A stretch of DNA of 52,906 bases from Crenothrix polyspora (GTDB lineage: Bacteria; Pseudomonadota; Gammaproteobacteria; Methylococcales; Methylomonadaceae): NCBI RefSeq assembly GCF_900163755.1, contig NZ_FUKI01000170.1, positions 33,269 to 86,174 of the forward strand, given 5' to 3'. Both the position numbers and the translations under genes were made by a program. How positions within the stretch are numbered: the first letter of the stretch is position 1; every line of letters begins with the position of its first letter. Positions 40,728 to 49,208 of this stretch are shown in pieces. Below the pieces are notes generated by a model. It was not told where the DNA came from and made no database searches. It saw only the letters and a list, made by a program, of their open reading frames with translations.

Positions 40728-41414
40728 CTATTTGGTTTTATCTGGATTTAGCAGCGATAAAAATATCTTTTTAATGTGGCTTATTTTACGATTATTAATG
40801 TTTTTTAATGCCAAAGCGGCTTCTTGTTTTAATTGATTGTCTGCGAAGCCTTGTTCGCTGCGTGTGGGTGCTTTGCTGGCTATTTCGAAGTGTTTTTGCG
40901 CGTCTTTTAAATTATTGACTGATGCTAAAAACTCGCCGTAAAAATAGTTAACGTCTATACCATCAGGATTGATTTTTAATGCCGCTTGAAACATTTTTCG
41001 TGCCTCCTTGCTATCACCAAAAGCTATAGGCCAACCAGGAACCATATAATACAAAGTTCCTAAGGTGACGTAAGCTGAGCCATCCATTGTTTTTGGATCA
41101 ATAGCGATGGCTTTGGTTAATAAGTCACGCGCTTCATTAACTGCTTGCAGCGCTGATAAGCCATCTTGTTGATCTGCATAAGTGGCTTTAATCACCGCTT
41201 GCCAGAACAGTGGTTCGGCAGCTTTAGGGAATTTTTCTGCTAAGTTATCGGCTTGCGTTAATAGCTGTTGATAGGCTGAGCCTTGTTGTGGCTTTGGGGT
41301 TTGGTAATAAATCGTTGCCCACTGGGATTCTATACTAGTTAGCGCTGTTTTTAAGTCGCTAGCAAAGCATGAAGTGGAAAGTATCAATAATGCAACAAAC
41401 GTTGTTTTTTTCAT
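40728..41414 (-). CDS. secreted TPR-like protein, possibly TatT-related
   Basis: This 228-residue protein has a classical signal peptide (KKTTFVALLILSTSCFA, cleavage near residue 18), then a helical TPR-like region. The stretch AYVTLGTLYYMVPGWPIAFG followed by ARKMFQAALKINPDGID resembles the TatT periplasmic component of some TRAP transporters and related bacterial TPR proteins. No other TRAP gene is nearby. It should be periplasmic. It lies 48 bp downstream of the CYTH gene on the same strand, so co-transcription with CDGSH-CYTH is possible. Specific role unknown. Confidence 0.75.
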   Translation of the reverse strand: MKKTTFVALLILSTSCFASDLKTALTSIESQWATIYYQTPKPQQGSAYQQLLTQADNLAEKFPKAAEPLFWQAVIKATYADQQDGLSALQAVNEARDLLTKAIAIDPKTMDGSAYVTLGTLYYMVPGWPIAFGDSKEARKMFQAALKINPDGIDVNYFYGEFLASVNNLKDAQKHFEIASKAPTRSEQGFADNQLKQEAALALKNINNRKISHIKKIFLSLLNPDKTK

Positions 41415-41462
41415 ACAAAGACTATAAATTAAAATCTATGGCTTTGCAATAACTTTAAAAAA

Positions 41463-41939
41463 TTAGTTTGCAGGCCATTGCGAGTAAGGGTGAGTGGCTA
41501 AATTGTTATTATAATAGCGCTTATCGTGGGTGACTTCTTCGCCTATCCAGTGTGGTTTTTGAAATACAGTATCAACACAGGGTAACTCTATTTCTGCCAC
41601 AATCAGTCCCTGATTATCACCATAAAATTCATCAATCTCCCAGATATTGCCATTGTTGTTAACGAAATAGCGGGTTTTTTCGATGATTGGCTTTGCGCAT
41701 AAGCTAAGGAGTATCTCATTAGCATCCGCTAAGGGGATTTCGTATTCGTATTCCTGGCGTTGCGTACCGATGGTGGCACTTTTGATATTTAGCCAGGCTT
41801 TTTCAGCACTGATTCTAACGCGGATAGAACTGGTAGCTTGCGAGCTTAAATAGCCTTGTTTATAAATAACGCTGCTGCTGGCCAGTACACGCCAAGCGTC
41901 ATTGGTTAGTAAAAATTTGTGCTCGATTTCGATAGCCAT
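41463..41939 (-). CDS. CYTH domain protein (triphosphate-tunnel metalloenzyme)
   Basis: The 158-residue protein begins with the ExExK signature (Glu4, Glu6, Lys8 in MAIEIEHKF) of the CYTH superfamily, whose members hydrolyse inorganic triphosphate or nucleoside triphosphates; a few make cAMP. Charged tunnel strands follow (RVRISAEKAWLNIKS, EYEYEIPL, EIDEFYGDNQGLIVAEIELP). As a stand-alone short CYTH protein, a tripolyphosphatase similar to NeuTTM is the best guess. I chose the start at 41939; the frame reaches back to 42035 but that part overlaps the CDGSH gene and lacks homology to the family. Confidence 0.88.
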   Translation of the reverse strand: MAIEIEHKFLLTNDAWRVLASSSVIYKQGYLSSQATSSIRVRISAEKAWLNIKSATIGTQRQEYEYEIPLADANEILLSLCAKPIIEKTRYFVNNNGNIWEIDEFYGDNQGLIVAEIELPCVDTVFQKPHWIGEEVTHDKRYYNNNLATHPYSQWPAN

Positions 41940-41940
41940 A

Positions 41941-42180
41941 TTACGCGTTTTTACATTGGTTATGATTATCACAATACGGCGGCGTGGCGGTTTCTGAACA
42001 GCCGCATAAGTGTAAGGTTTCGGTGTTTTCGGCAATAAATTTTACCGATTTTTTTTCAGAAAATTGTCGGTGTGCGTGATCGCATAATGGCATGGTTTGG
42101 CTAAAGCCGCAGCTGCACCAGGAGTAACGTACACCGGCTTCTACGTCTACTGGCAGTGTTGAATTTGTTTTACAGGTCAT
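41941..42180 (-). CDS. double CDGSH iron-sulfur protein
   Basis: This 79-residue protein has two CDGSH-type modules, each of which normally binds a redox-active 2Fe-2S cluster with three Cys and one His. The first is complete: Cys22, Cys24, Cys33 and His37. In the second, Cys59, Cys61 and Cys70 are present but the His falls one residue early (CDNHN, His73), with Asn74 in the usual His place. It lies immediately upstream of the CYTH start (one base between). A cytosolic electron-transfer or iron-sulfur sensing role is likely; no exact function is known. Confidence 0.85.
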   Translation of the reverse strand: MTCKTNSTLPVDVEAGVRYSWCSCGFSQTMPLCDHAHRQFSEKKSVKFIAENTETLHLCGCSETATPPYCDNHNQCKNA

Positions 42181-42300
42181 GAGTATGATTAATCAAGGTG
42201 AAATAAACACCAATTATACTGCAACTGGCACACGTAATTGGTAGCGTACGCGTGCTTTATCTAGTGGCTGCTAAATGATACAGTAGTCGGTTACTAAGTG

Positions 42301-42322
42301 TTACAGGGTTTTTTATACTGTG
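42301..42322 (+). promoter_or_regulatory. shared 22-bp motif, copy 2 (sodB side)
   Basis: This copy starts TTACAGGG and contains TTTTATACTGTG. It lies 43 bp before the sodB ATG, where a -10 (TATACT at 42314-42319) would put a start about 40 nt before the gene. It may be part of the sodB promoter or an operator overlapping it. Confidence 0.45.
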
Positions 42323-42365
42323 CTTAGTGATATTTTTTAACTTTTTTTATTTAGGATAATCATCA

Positions 42366-42947
42366 ATGGCTTTCGAATTACCTGCTTTGCCTTATGCTAA
42401 AAACAGTTTAGCGCCTCATATTTCAGAAGAAACCTTGGATTTTCACCACGGTAAGCATCACCAAACCTATGTGACTAACCTGAATAACTTGGTGCCAGGT
42501 ACTGAATTTGAAGGCTTGTCATTAGAAGAAATTATCGCTAAATCTTCAGGCGGTATCTTTAATAATGCGGCGCAAATTTGGAACCATACGTTTTACTGGA
42601 ACTGCTTGTCACCTAACGGTGGCGGCGAACCTACAGGCGCATTGGCCGATGCTATTAATGCAGCTTTCGGTTCGTTTGCAAAATTTAAAGAAGAATTTAC
42701 CAAGTGTTCAGTAACGACGTTTGGTGCAGGCTGGGGTTGGTTGGTGAAAAATGCGGATGGTAGCTTGGCATTGGTCAGCACCAGTAATGCCGGTTGTCCA
42801 TTAACCACAGGTCAAACACCGTTGTTGACTTGTGATGTCTGGGAACACGCGTATTACATTGATTTCCGTAATGCACGTCCTGCGTACTTAGAAGCATTTT
42901 GGGCACTAGTAAACTGGGATTTTGCTGCTAAGAATTTTGCTGCTTAA
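42366..42947 (+). CDS. sodB: superoxide dismutase [Fe]
   Basis: SodB converts superoxide to oxygen and hydrogen peroxide. The 193-residue protein has the first metal His in [20 protein letters not shown], the second in NHTFYWNCL, and the C-terminal ligands in [16 protein letters not shown]. The phrase [14 protein letters not shown] and the lack of a signal peptide indicate the cytosolic iron type. AGGATAATC lies just before the ATG. It follows the minus-strand CDGSH gene in a divergent arrangement. Confidence 0.96.
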   Translation: MAFELPALPYAKNSLAPHISEETLDFHHGKHHQTYVTNLNNLVPGTEFEGLSLEEIIAKSSGGIFNNAAQIWNHTFYWNCLSPNGGGEPTGALADAINAAFGSFAKFKEEFTKCSVTTFGAGWGWLVKNADGSLALVSTSNAGCPLTTGQTPLLTCDVWEHAYYIDFRNARPAYLEAFWALVNWDFAAKNFAA

Positions 42948-43008
42948 TTTGTCATGATGAATACCTTCAGTGCCGTCAGGTACTGGGGGTTATTATAGGA
43001 GATGGGCT

Positions 43009-43704
43009 ATGTCTACTGTATTGATTACCGGTGCAAATCGGGGTTTGGGTTTGGAGTTTTGTCAGCAGTATGCGGAGGACGGCTGGCAGGTGGTGGCGTG
43101 TTGCCGTGATGTATCCACCGCGACCGCGTTACAGCAATTAGCCGACCAATACCCCGATATTCAGTTGGAGACACTGGATGTTACCGATTTTTCTCAAATT
43201 GATGCACTGTCTCGCAAGTTGTCATCACTCACTATTGATGTGTTGATTAATAACGCCGGTGTTTTTGGTGATGATAGCGAACATCGTTTTGGTCATTTGG
43301 ATTATCAAATATGGCGGGATACCTTGGTGATTAATGCCCAAGCGCCGGTTAAAATGGCTGAAGCATTTTTAGCGCAGGTGCAGCGCAGCGAGCAAAAGCT
43401 AATTGCGACGATCAGTAGTTTAATGGGCAGTATTGCAGATAATGGCAGTGGCGGTAGTATTTTGTACCGTTCCAGTAAAGCAGCCGTTAACGCTGCTATG
43501 AAGAGTCTGGCGATTGATTTGAAAAAAGACGGTATAGGTGTACTTATTTTCCATCCTGGCTGGGTGAAGACCGATATGGGTGGCAGTAATGCGCCGTTGC
43601 GTCCGGTTGATAGTATTGCTGGTATGCGGCAGGTGATGGCGAATTTCTCATTAGAGAAGTCCGGTGATTTTTTGCGTTATGATGGCGAGGTGATGCCGTG
43701 GTAA
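43009..43704 (+). CDS. short-chain dehydrogenase/reductase
   Basis: The 231-residue protein is a classical SDR: cofactor motif TGANRGLG (7-14), NNAGVFG, a catalytic serine region ISSLMGS and the YRSSK active-site motif. NAD(P) is the expected cofactor. The start at 43009 has GGAG 7 bp upstream. A longer frame from 42970 adds 13 residues without support. Resemblance to the CsgA/C-factor subgroup is suggested by the compact size and the NNAGVFG region. The substrate is unknown. It overlaps the next gene by 7 bp. Confidence 0.88.
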   Translation: MSTVLITGANRGLGLEFCQQYAEDGWQVVACCRDVSTATALQQLADQYPDIQLETLDVTDFSQIDALSRKLSSLTIDVLINNAGVFGDDSEHRFGHLDYQIWRDTLVINAQAPVKMAEAFLAQVQRSEQKLIATISSLMGSIADNGSGGSILYRSSKAAVNAAMKSLAIDLKKDGIGVLIFHPGWVKTDMGGSNAPLRPVDSIAGMRQVMANFSLEKSGDFLRYDGEVMPW

Positions 43705-44207
43705 ATAATAAGCTGTACTGTGTTTTATTAATGGAGTTGGTGTGTCACGGTGCTATGGCCGTTGAAACGACGATTCCTAGTATTATTCAAGTGCCAGCGG
43801 GAAATGTTAAATTAGTCACGCTACATGCTACAGGTGAGCAAATCTATCAATGTGTATTGAAAGAGACGGCGTATAAATGGATTGTTTCTCCTAAAGCGGT
43901 ATTGATGGATGAGCAGGGACAGCAAGTAGGTACGCACAGCAAAGGCCCTACTTGGCAGTACAAGGATGGCAGTCGTGTTACCGGTAAAATCAGCCAAAAA
44001 ACCGATGAGCCACGCCATAAAGCCATGCCGTGGCTATTGATAGAAGTGGTTGATCATAAAGGCGAGGGGGTATTTTCTGCCGTATCTTATATTAATCGGA
44101 TTAATACGCAAGGTGGTTTAGAGCCAACGTCACCGTGTGATAATAATCATTTAGGCAGTGAGAAAGCGGCAGCTTATACGGCGGATTATATTTTTTACGC
44201 GAAATAA
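43698..44207 (+). CDS. DUF3455 family secreted protein
   Basis: The 169-residue protein starts at GTG 43698, with a signal peptide (about 22 residues, cleavage after HGAMA). The mature part fits DUF3455: VPAGNVKLVTLHATGEQIYQC, GPTWQYKDGSRVTGKIS and the late YINRINTQGGLEPTSPC. A pair of cysteines could form a disulfide. The family is often secreted and of unknown function. It is translated in overlap with the SDR gene. Confidence 0.8.
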   Translation: MVNNKLYCVLLMELVCHGAMAVETTIPSIIQVPAGNVKLVTLHATGEQIYQCVLKETAYKWIVSPKAVLMDEQGQQVGTHSKGPTWQYKDGSRVTGKISQKTDEPRHKAMPWLLIEVVDHKGEGVFSAVSYINRINTQGGLEPTSPCDNNHLGSEKAAAYTADYIFYAK

Positions 44208-44285
44208 TTTTAAGCTTTCATTATCAACATAGGCGTTTTTCACTATGTGCTTTTTAGATGTAAAAACGGATTTCGCTTTTTAAAA

Positions 44286-44420
44286 GGGCTATCCACTTAA
44301 GACGGGACAATAAATTACAACTACCGTTCGGCCTGAGCTTGTCGAAGGCTGTTATTCATGGTTCGACAAGCTCACCACGAACGGCTTAAGCTAAAACTGT
44401 CCCGCCTTAAGTGGGTAGCC
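44286..44420. mobile_element. MITE-like element with terminal inverted repeats
   Basis: The ends are 23-bp inverted repeats (44287-44309 and 44398-44420) identical at 21 of 23 positions, starting GGCTATCC on the left. TTTAAAA directly flanks both sides (44279-44285 and 44421-44427), consistent with a target duplication. A nested inverted pair of the TTCGACAAGCTCA repeat fills the centre. There is no open frame, so movement would need a transposase encoded elsewhere. Confidence 0.7.
44324..44384. repeat. inverted pair of TTCGACAAGCTCA repeats
   Basis: Arms at 44324-44346 and 44362-44384 are reverse complements apart from a few central bases; the spacer is 15 bp. Each arm matches the single unit at 2-24. 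The pair forms a long hairpin and looks like a BIME-type repeat. Confidence 0.75.
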
Positions 44421-44501
44421 TTTAAAAGATGCTTGGTAGCGAACGCAGTAAACCGATATTGATTGATTTTTTAAACACGCTGCTAAAATATGAGAGTGAA
44501 C

Positions 44502-44687
44502 ACAGATCGATTTAACGATTATTGATCTGTACTAAACGCACGGCGTTTAAAGATACTTATGCTGTGCAAAGCGTGGTCATTGAAATGCAGCTGTTAAAAT
44601 GTAACGTTGCCTGCTGTTAGGCAACCCAGCATGACCAACGCGTTGGTCATGCTGGGTTTAAAAAAGCGTTCAACCCAAGCTGCATTT
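44502..44687. repeat. cluster of inverted repeats downstream of rne
   Basis: In order: ACAGATC/GATCTGT (44502-44508, 44524-44530); AAACGC/GCGTTT around ACG (44534-44548); an outer pair AAATGCAGCT/AGCTGCATTT (44583-44592, 44678-44687); inside it GTTGCC/GGCAAC (44606-44625); and a perfect 36-bp palindrome (44623-44658). The third arm of the GTTGCC hairpin overlaps the palindrome by 3 bp, so the two folds compete. Confidence 0.7.
44623..44658. repeat. perfect 36-bp palindrome
   Basis: The two 18-bp halves are exact reverse complements with no spacer, beginning AACCCAGCATGACC and meeting at ACG/CGT between 44640 and 44641. Neither strand shows a T-run after it, so it is not a standard intrinsic terminator. 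Confidence 0.85.
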
Positions 44688-44713
44688 TGTTCAAGCTTAA
44701 GTTAGTCGCTGTT

Positions 44714-47122
44714 TTATGATTCTGTTTCGGAATTATGCGGCGTATTTTGATGTATTACAGGCGAAGAATCCGCTATTGCTGCAACAGGCGGCGGTGTGTA
44801 TATTTTTGGTGCTTCCATAGCTTCGGTTTTAGCGATTCTTTCAGCAAAATTAGCCGCATAAGCATTAGACGATGCTGGTTGACTTACCGTCACCACATCC
44901 GCCGTGTTCTCAGAAGTAGTGCCATCAGTTACCGTATTGCTGGTCTCGCTTTTTCTGTAATTTGGATTGCGTGGCCGTCTGCGATTAGGCCCCCTTCTCG
45001 CGTTATTTTTATTATTCGCGTGTTTTGTGGTTGGCTGATCGGTTACTGTATCCTCTGAAGTAAGGTTTATAACGGGTTCAACGTCGTCATGGGTTATGGG
45101 TAGCGTACTGATAAACTCTACTGGCATTGTTACTGAGGTATTTTCCGTGCTTTCGGGCGACACAGACGGCAAGTTACGGCGCACGTTCCTACCCAGTTCA
45201 CGCGGCTGTTTAGGTGGGCGATTTTCCATGATCTTGTCAGGCTCGGTTTGTGTTGTTGCAGCGCCATTAACAGGACGATCTTTACGCTCATTATTTTGCC
45301 GCTTATTTTTTTGATTGCGGCGATTATTACGGTTTCTGTCAGATTGTCCGACTGTATTCGGGTTAGGGTTATTAGCGCCAGTATTGTCGCTAATAACATC
45401 GGTAGATGCTTCGTCAATTGTTGGTTCTTTACTGGTAGGCTCGCCGATTAATTTATTCCAAAAGCGTTTAATCAAACTGGCGGATTCATTTTTATGCTGC
45501 ACAGGTGCAGGTGCAGGCGAATCATGTAAAAATTCTTTGATTACGGCTTTTTCAATACGCGGTTTTATCTGCTGGGCAAAATCAGGAATAGTGATTTCTT
45601 CGGCTTTTAATTGCAGGTAGCTAGCTCTGTCTGTGCCACCTTCTTTTTCTTTAATACGCTCAATGTCATAAGCCGGTGTTTCCAGATGCTTACTCGGTAA
45701 GATGACGATACCTACTTTTAGGCGCGTTTCAATTTGATCAATAACACTGCGTTTTTCGTTAAGTAAAAAGGTGGCGCATTCAATCGGCAAATGCACGATG
45801 ACTTTTTCCGTGCCTTTTTTCATTGCTTCTTCTTCAATAATACGCAACACAGAAAGTCCAACTGACTCCACGTTACGGATAGTGCCCTGACCTTTACAGC
45901 GTGGGCATGGTAGTTGTGTGGCATCTCCTAACGATGGCCGCATGCGTTGTCTGGACATTTCCAGCAAACCAAAACGTGAAATACGGCTGGTTTGTACACG
46001 CGCACGGTCAATTTTGAGCGCATCGCGTAGATGGTTTTCAACGCTGCGTTGATTTTTGTTAGACATCATGTCAATAAAATCGATAACAAACAGACCACCT
46101 AAATCGCGCAGCCGCAGTTGTCTGGCGATTTCTTCGGCGGCTTCAAGATTGGTATTGAGTGCGGTTTCTTCAATGTCGTTGCCTTTGGTGGCACGCGCTG
46201 AGTTAATATCAATAGAGGTTAAGGCTTCGGTGTGGTCAATAACGATAGAGCCACCGGAGGGCAGCGATACCTCGCGGCCATAAGCGATTTCAATCTGTGA
46301 TTCAATCTGATAACGATTAAATAACGGCACAACGTCTTGATAGAGCTTGGCCTTGGGCAAAAAATGCGGCATCACTTGTTTTAAGAAGTTTTGCACCAAA
46401 CCAAAGGCATCTTCGTTATCAATGAGGATTTCGTCGATATTGCCACGCAAATGATCGCGCAAGGCACGGATGATGACGTTACTTTCTTGAAACACCAGGA
46501 ATGGTGCGACTTGATCATTGCAGGAGCGTTCTATAGCTTCCCACAGTTGTACTAAGTAATTTAAATCCCATTGCAATTCTTCAGCGCTTTTGCCGCAACC
46601 TGCGGTTCTGACGATTAACCCCATGTTTTCAGGGATATCCAGATTGGTCATGACTTCGCGCAAGTCGTCGCGGGTTTCGCCTTCTATGCGTCTGGAAATG
46701 CCACCGGCTTTGGGATTATTAGGCATTAGTACCAAATACGTACCGGCCAAACTAATATAAGTCGTTAGCGCCGCGCCTTTGTTGCCACGTTCTTCTTTTT
46801 CAATCTGAACAACAATTTCCTGGCCTTCTTTGATAAGATCTTTAATACCGAGGCGGCGACCATCGTTTTCAGCATTGTCTTGCGGGTGTCTAAACGCGGG
46901 TGATATTTCTTTGAAGGGCAAAAAACCGTGTTTATCAGCGCCGTAATTAATAAATGCTGCTTCTAGGCTGGGTTCTACGCGGGTGATAATGCCTTTATAA
47001 ATATTGGATTTTTTTTGTTCTTTTGATGGTATTTCAATGTCAAAATCATATAATTTTTGACCATCGACCAAAGCAACCCGCAGTTCTTCTGCCTGCGTAG
47101 CATTGATGAGCATTCTTTTCAT
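44714..47122 (-). CDS. rne: ribonuclease E
   Basis: RNase E is the main endonuclease for mRNA decay and for 5S rRNA and tRNA maturation, and anchors the degradosome at the inner membrane. The 802-residue protein has the N-terminal S1 domain ([20 protein letters not shown]), the DNase I-like catalytic core ([12 protein letters not shown]), and the zinc-link Cys406-Pro-Arg-Cys409. The C-terminal third is Arg/Asn/Pro-rich and disordered, as in degradosome scaffolds, though shorter than in E. coli (1061). AAGGA precedes the ATG. It diverges from rluC, as in E. coli. Confidence 0.95.
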   Translation of the reverse strand: MKRMLINATQAEELRVALVDGQKLYDFDIEIPSKEQKKSNIYKGIITRVEPSLEAAFINYGADKHGFLPFKEISPAFRHPQDNAENDGRRLGIKDLIKEGQEIVVQIEKEERGNKGAALTTYISLAGTYLVLMPNNPKAGGISRRIEGETRDDLREVMTNLDIPENMGLIVRTAGCGKSAEELQWDLNYLVQLWEAIERSCNDQVAPFLVFQESNVIIRALRDHLRGNIDEILIDNEDAFGLVQNFLKQVMPHFLPKAKLYQDVVPLFNRYQIESQIEIAYGREVSLPSGGSIVIDHTEALTSIDINSARATKGNDIEETALNTNLEAAEEIARQLRLRDLGGLFVIDFIDMMSNKNQRSVENHLRDALKIDRARVQTSRISRFGLLEMSRQRMRPSLGDATQLPCPRCKGQGTIRNVESVGLSVLRIIEEEAMKKGTEKVIVHLPIECATFLLNEKRSVIDQIETRLKVGIVILPSKHLETPAYDIERIKEKEGGTDRASYLQLKAEEITIPDFAQQIKPRIEKAVIKEFLHDSPAPAPVQHKNESASLIKRFWNKLIGEPTSKEPTIDEASTDVISDNTGANNPNPNTVGQSDRNRNNRRNQKNKRQNNERKDRPVNGAATTQTEPDKIMENRPPKQPRELGRNVRRNLPSVSPESTENTSVTMPVEFISTLPITHDDVEPVINLTSEDTVTDQPTTKHANNKNNARRGPNRRRPRNPNYRKSETSNTVTDGTTSENTADVVTVSQPASSNAYAANFAERIAKTEAMEAPKIYTPPPVAAIADSSPVIHQNTPHNSETES

Positions 47123-47607
47123 ATTTTATCCTTATGTTTTCCTGCTCCTTGATCAGATTTACTGATGCGGACTGGTTTTGGCACATTATCATTTTTATAA
47201 TGCAACACAGTAAAGCCGTGTATGGCCAATAACACAATCAACTTAGGTTTTTACGGTACTAATGACCGCCATTTGGGCACTAACACTGTGCGTTGACACA
47301 GATTAAGTTTAGCCAAAGCTGCGCTAAGCAAATAAATATTCTTTTTGTCAGTCTTGCTGGTAAATACTGTCTTGAACAGGATTTGTATCTCGTTCGTCAT
47401 GGGTCGAACGCTAACCCGAAAATCGTACACCTGTCCTAATGTGCTAACCAGCATATCGGGGCTTTAGTGTGTGGCTCAATACGCAGACCATATAAGTCAA
47501 AGCGTAGAGCCTAATGTGTTTTTGTAGGCGTTGCTAATATAACAACCTTATCGTCTAACATCAATTTAAACAATCAATTCTCAGCAGATGCTGATATTAT
47601 TTGCACT
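47123..47607. other. rne / rluC divergent leader region
   Basis: This 485-bp gap has no convincing gene. A CGTTCG/CGAACG hairpin (47391-47396, 47405-47410) lies in the middle, and a CAGCA/TGCTG hairpin (47582-47593) lies 14 bp before rluC, which lacks a clear ribosome site. In E. coli the long rne leader folds and lets RNase E control its own messenger. The length here would allow the same, but I cannot identify the specific elements. Near rne a TTTACT/GATAAT pair on the minus strand may be a promoter. Confidence 0.5.
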
Positions 47608-48567
47608 ATGAATGAAGATAACCAAACTACTAAATCACAGGTTAAACTGGTAGAAGTCACTGATAATAATAGTGATCAACGCTTAGATAACTTTTTAATC
47701 TCCCAATTGAAAGGCGTACCTAAAAGCCATATTTACCGCATTGTCCGTAAAGGTGAAGTGCGGGTTAATAAAGGTCGTGTCGATGTTAAATACAGGCTTG
47801 TTGTGGGTGATATTGTGCGTATTCCGCCGATACGCCTGGCGGAAAGCACGGATATTGTTTTTGTAAAGCAAAGTTTACGTGATGCCTTGCAACAAGGTAT
47901 TTTGTATGAAGATGACGGGCTGATTGTATTAAATAAACCGGCAGGCTATGCAGTACACGGTGGTACGGGCATTGACTCAGGTATTATAGAAGGTATTCGC
48001 GTCATGCGTCCGGAAGCGCACTTTTTAGAACTGGTGCATCGCCTCGATCGGGACACGTCAGGCTGCTTATTAATTGCCAAAAAACGCAGTGCATTACGTA
48101 GCTTGCATGAGCTGTTTCGCACCGATCAAGTGCAAAAAACCTATCTGGCACTGCTGTCTGGACAATGGGCACGTAAAAAACTGGTGGTTACTGCGCCGTT
48201 GCTTAAAAACATCAATAAGGGCGGCGAGCGTATTGTGGTAATCAGCCAAGCCGGTAAAGAAGCCGAAACATCGTTTAAACGCTTACAGTTATTTAACGAT
48301 GCCACCTTAGTAGAAGCCTCACCGAAAACCGGACGTACGCATCAAATACGGGTACATGCTGCCTCTTTAGGGCATCCTATTGTTGGTGATGACCGTTATG
48401 GACTGGACGACACCAATAAAAACTTTAAAAAAAGAGGCTATAATCGTATGTTCTTGCATGCTGAAACCTTAAAATTTCAGCACCCTACGACCGGCGTAAT
48501 GATGACTATTTCTGCGCCTTTGCCGCAACAATTACAAAACTTGCTACAGCATGAACAAACGCTTTGA
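47608..48567 (+). CDS. rluC: 23S rRNA pseudouridine synthase RluC
   Basis: RluC converts uridines 955, 2504 and 2580 of 23S rRNA to pseudouridine in E. coli. The 319-residue protein has an N-terminal S4 RNA-binding domain (LDNFLISQLKGVPKSHIYRI) and the catalytic motif HRLDRDTSG, with Asp147 as the expected nucleophile. The late TGRTHQIRVHAASLGHPIVG is the family signature. The choice of RluC over RluD rests on the head-to-head rne neighbour. Its end overlaps the HAD gene by 17 bp. Confidence 0.93.
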   Translation: MNEDNQTTKSQVKLVEVTDNNSDQRLDNFLISQLKGVPKSHIYRIVRKGEVRVNKGRVDVKYRLVVGDIVRIPPIRLAESTDIVFVKQSLRDALQQGILYEDDGLIVLNKPAGYAVHGGTGIDSGIIEGIRVMRPEAHFLELVHRLDRDTSGCLLIAKKRSALRSLHELFRTDQVQKTYLALLSGQWARKKLVVTAPLLKNINKGGERIVVISQAGKEAETSFKRLQLFNDATLVEASPKTGRTHQIRVHAASLGHPIVGDDRYGLDDTNKNFKKRGYNRMFLHAETLKFQHPTTGVMMTISAPLPQQLQNLLQHEQTL

Positions 48568-49198
48568 TCTGATCATTTTTGATTGGGACGGTACGCTGAT
48601 TAATTCCATCGACTGGATTGCCCATTGTTTACAAAAAGCAGGTCGCGTGCATGGTTTTGCTGTGCCTGAGCTACAAGATGCTAAAAATGTCATTGGTTTG
48701 AGTATACATAATGCGTTGTTAACGTTGTTTCCTGACGCTGATGGTGCCACCTTGGATAAACTGGTGGCATGCTACAATCAGGAATATTTTTCTAAACAGC
48801 TCAGTCGTGTTGATTTTTTTACCGGTGTGTATGACATGTTGCTAGCGCTTAAGCAATCTGGATATCAACTGGCGGTGGCGACCGGTAAAACCAGAGCGGG
48901 ATTAGACAAAGTATTAACTGCAACGGATACCGGTGATTTATTTTGCATAACGCGCTGTGCAGATGAAACCGCCTCTAAGCCTGATCCTAAAATGCTCCAT
49001 GAGATTATGCAGCATACTAAGGTAGCTCAGCAACGTACGTTAATGGTCGGAGACTCTGTACACGATTTACACATGGCACAAAATGCCCAGATTGCTTCTA
49101 TCGCGGTATTGTGCGGCTCACATACCGAAGATTTTTTACAACAATATCATCCGTTGGCCTGTTTAATGCGGCCTACGGAATTACTGAATTTTATTTAG
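48551..49198 (+). CDS. HAD-family phosphatase (Gph-like)
   Basis: The 215-residue protein has the four HAD motifs: DWDGTLINS with nucleophile and acid aspartates, the Thr of VATGKTRAG, the Lys of ASKPDPKML, and GDSVHDLHMA. The helical cap between motifs I and II places it in subfamily IA with phosphoglycolate phosphatases and related enzymes. The natural substrate is not clear. Its start lies within the end of rluC, and the next gene follows by 10 bp. Confidence 0.9.
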   Translation: MNKRFDLIIFDWDGTLINSIDWIAHCLQKAGRVHGFAVPELQDAKNVIGLSIHNALLTLFPDADGATLDKLVACYNQEYFSKQLSRVDFFTGVYDMLLALKQSGYQLAVATGKTRAGLDKVLTATDTGDLFCITRCADETASKPDPKMLHEIMQHTKVAQQRTLMVGDSVHDLHMAQNAQIASIAVLCGSHTEDFLQQYHPLACLMRPTELLNFI

Positions 49199-49208
49199 GT
49201 TTGAGCGC

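Larger units (their letters stand above)
44208..44713. other. convergent intergenic region with mobile and structured repeats
   Basis: This 506-bp spacer lies between the ends of the DUF3455 gene and rne. It contains no gene. It holds a MITE-like element (44286-44420), and a run of four inverted repeats and one perfect palindrome between 44502 and 44687. No classical intrinsic terminator with a T-run is seen for either neighbour. Confidence 0.7.

Noticed and set aside
44659-44672. A-rich stretch after the palindrome as an intrinsic terminator
   Set aside because: The bases after the stem are TTTAAAAAAG on the plus strand and GCCTAAC on the minus strand; neither gives the needed U-run.
47251-47454. 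67-residue minus-strand frame between rne and rluC
   Set aside because: No recognisable domain, no ribosome site and no neighbour support; it may be chance within the leader.
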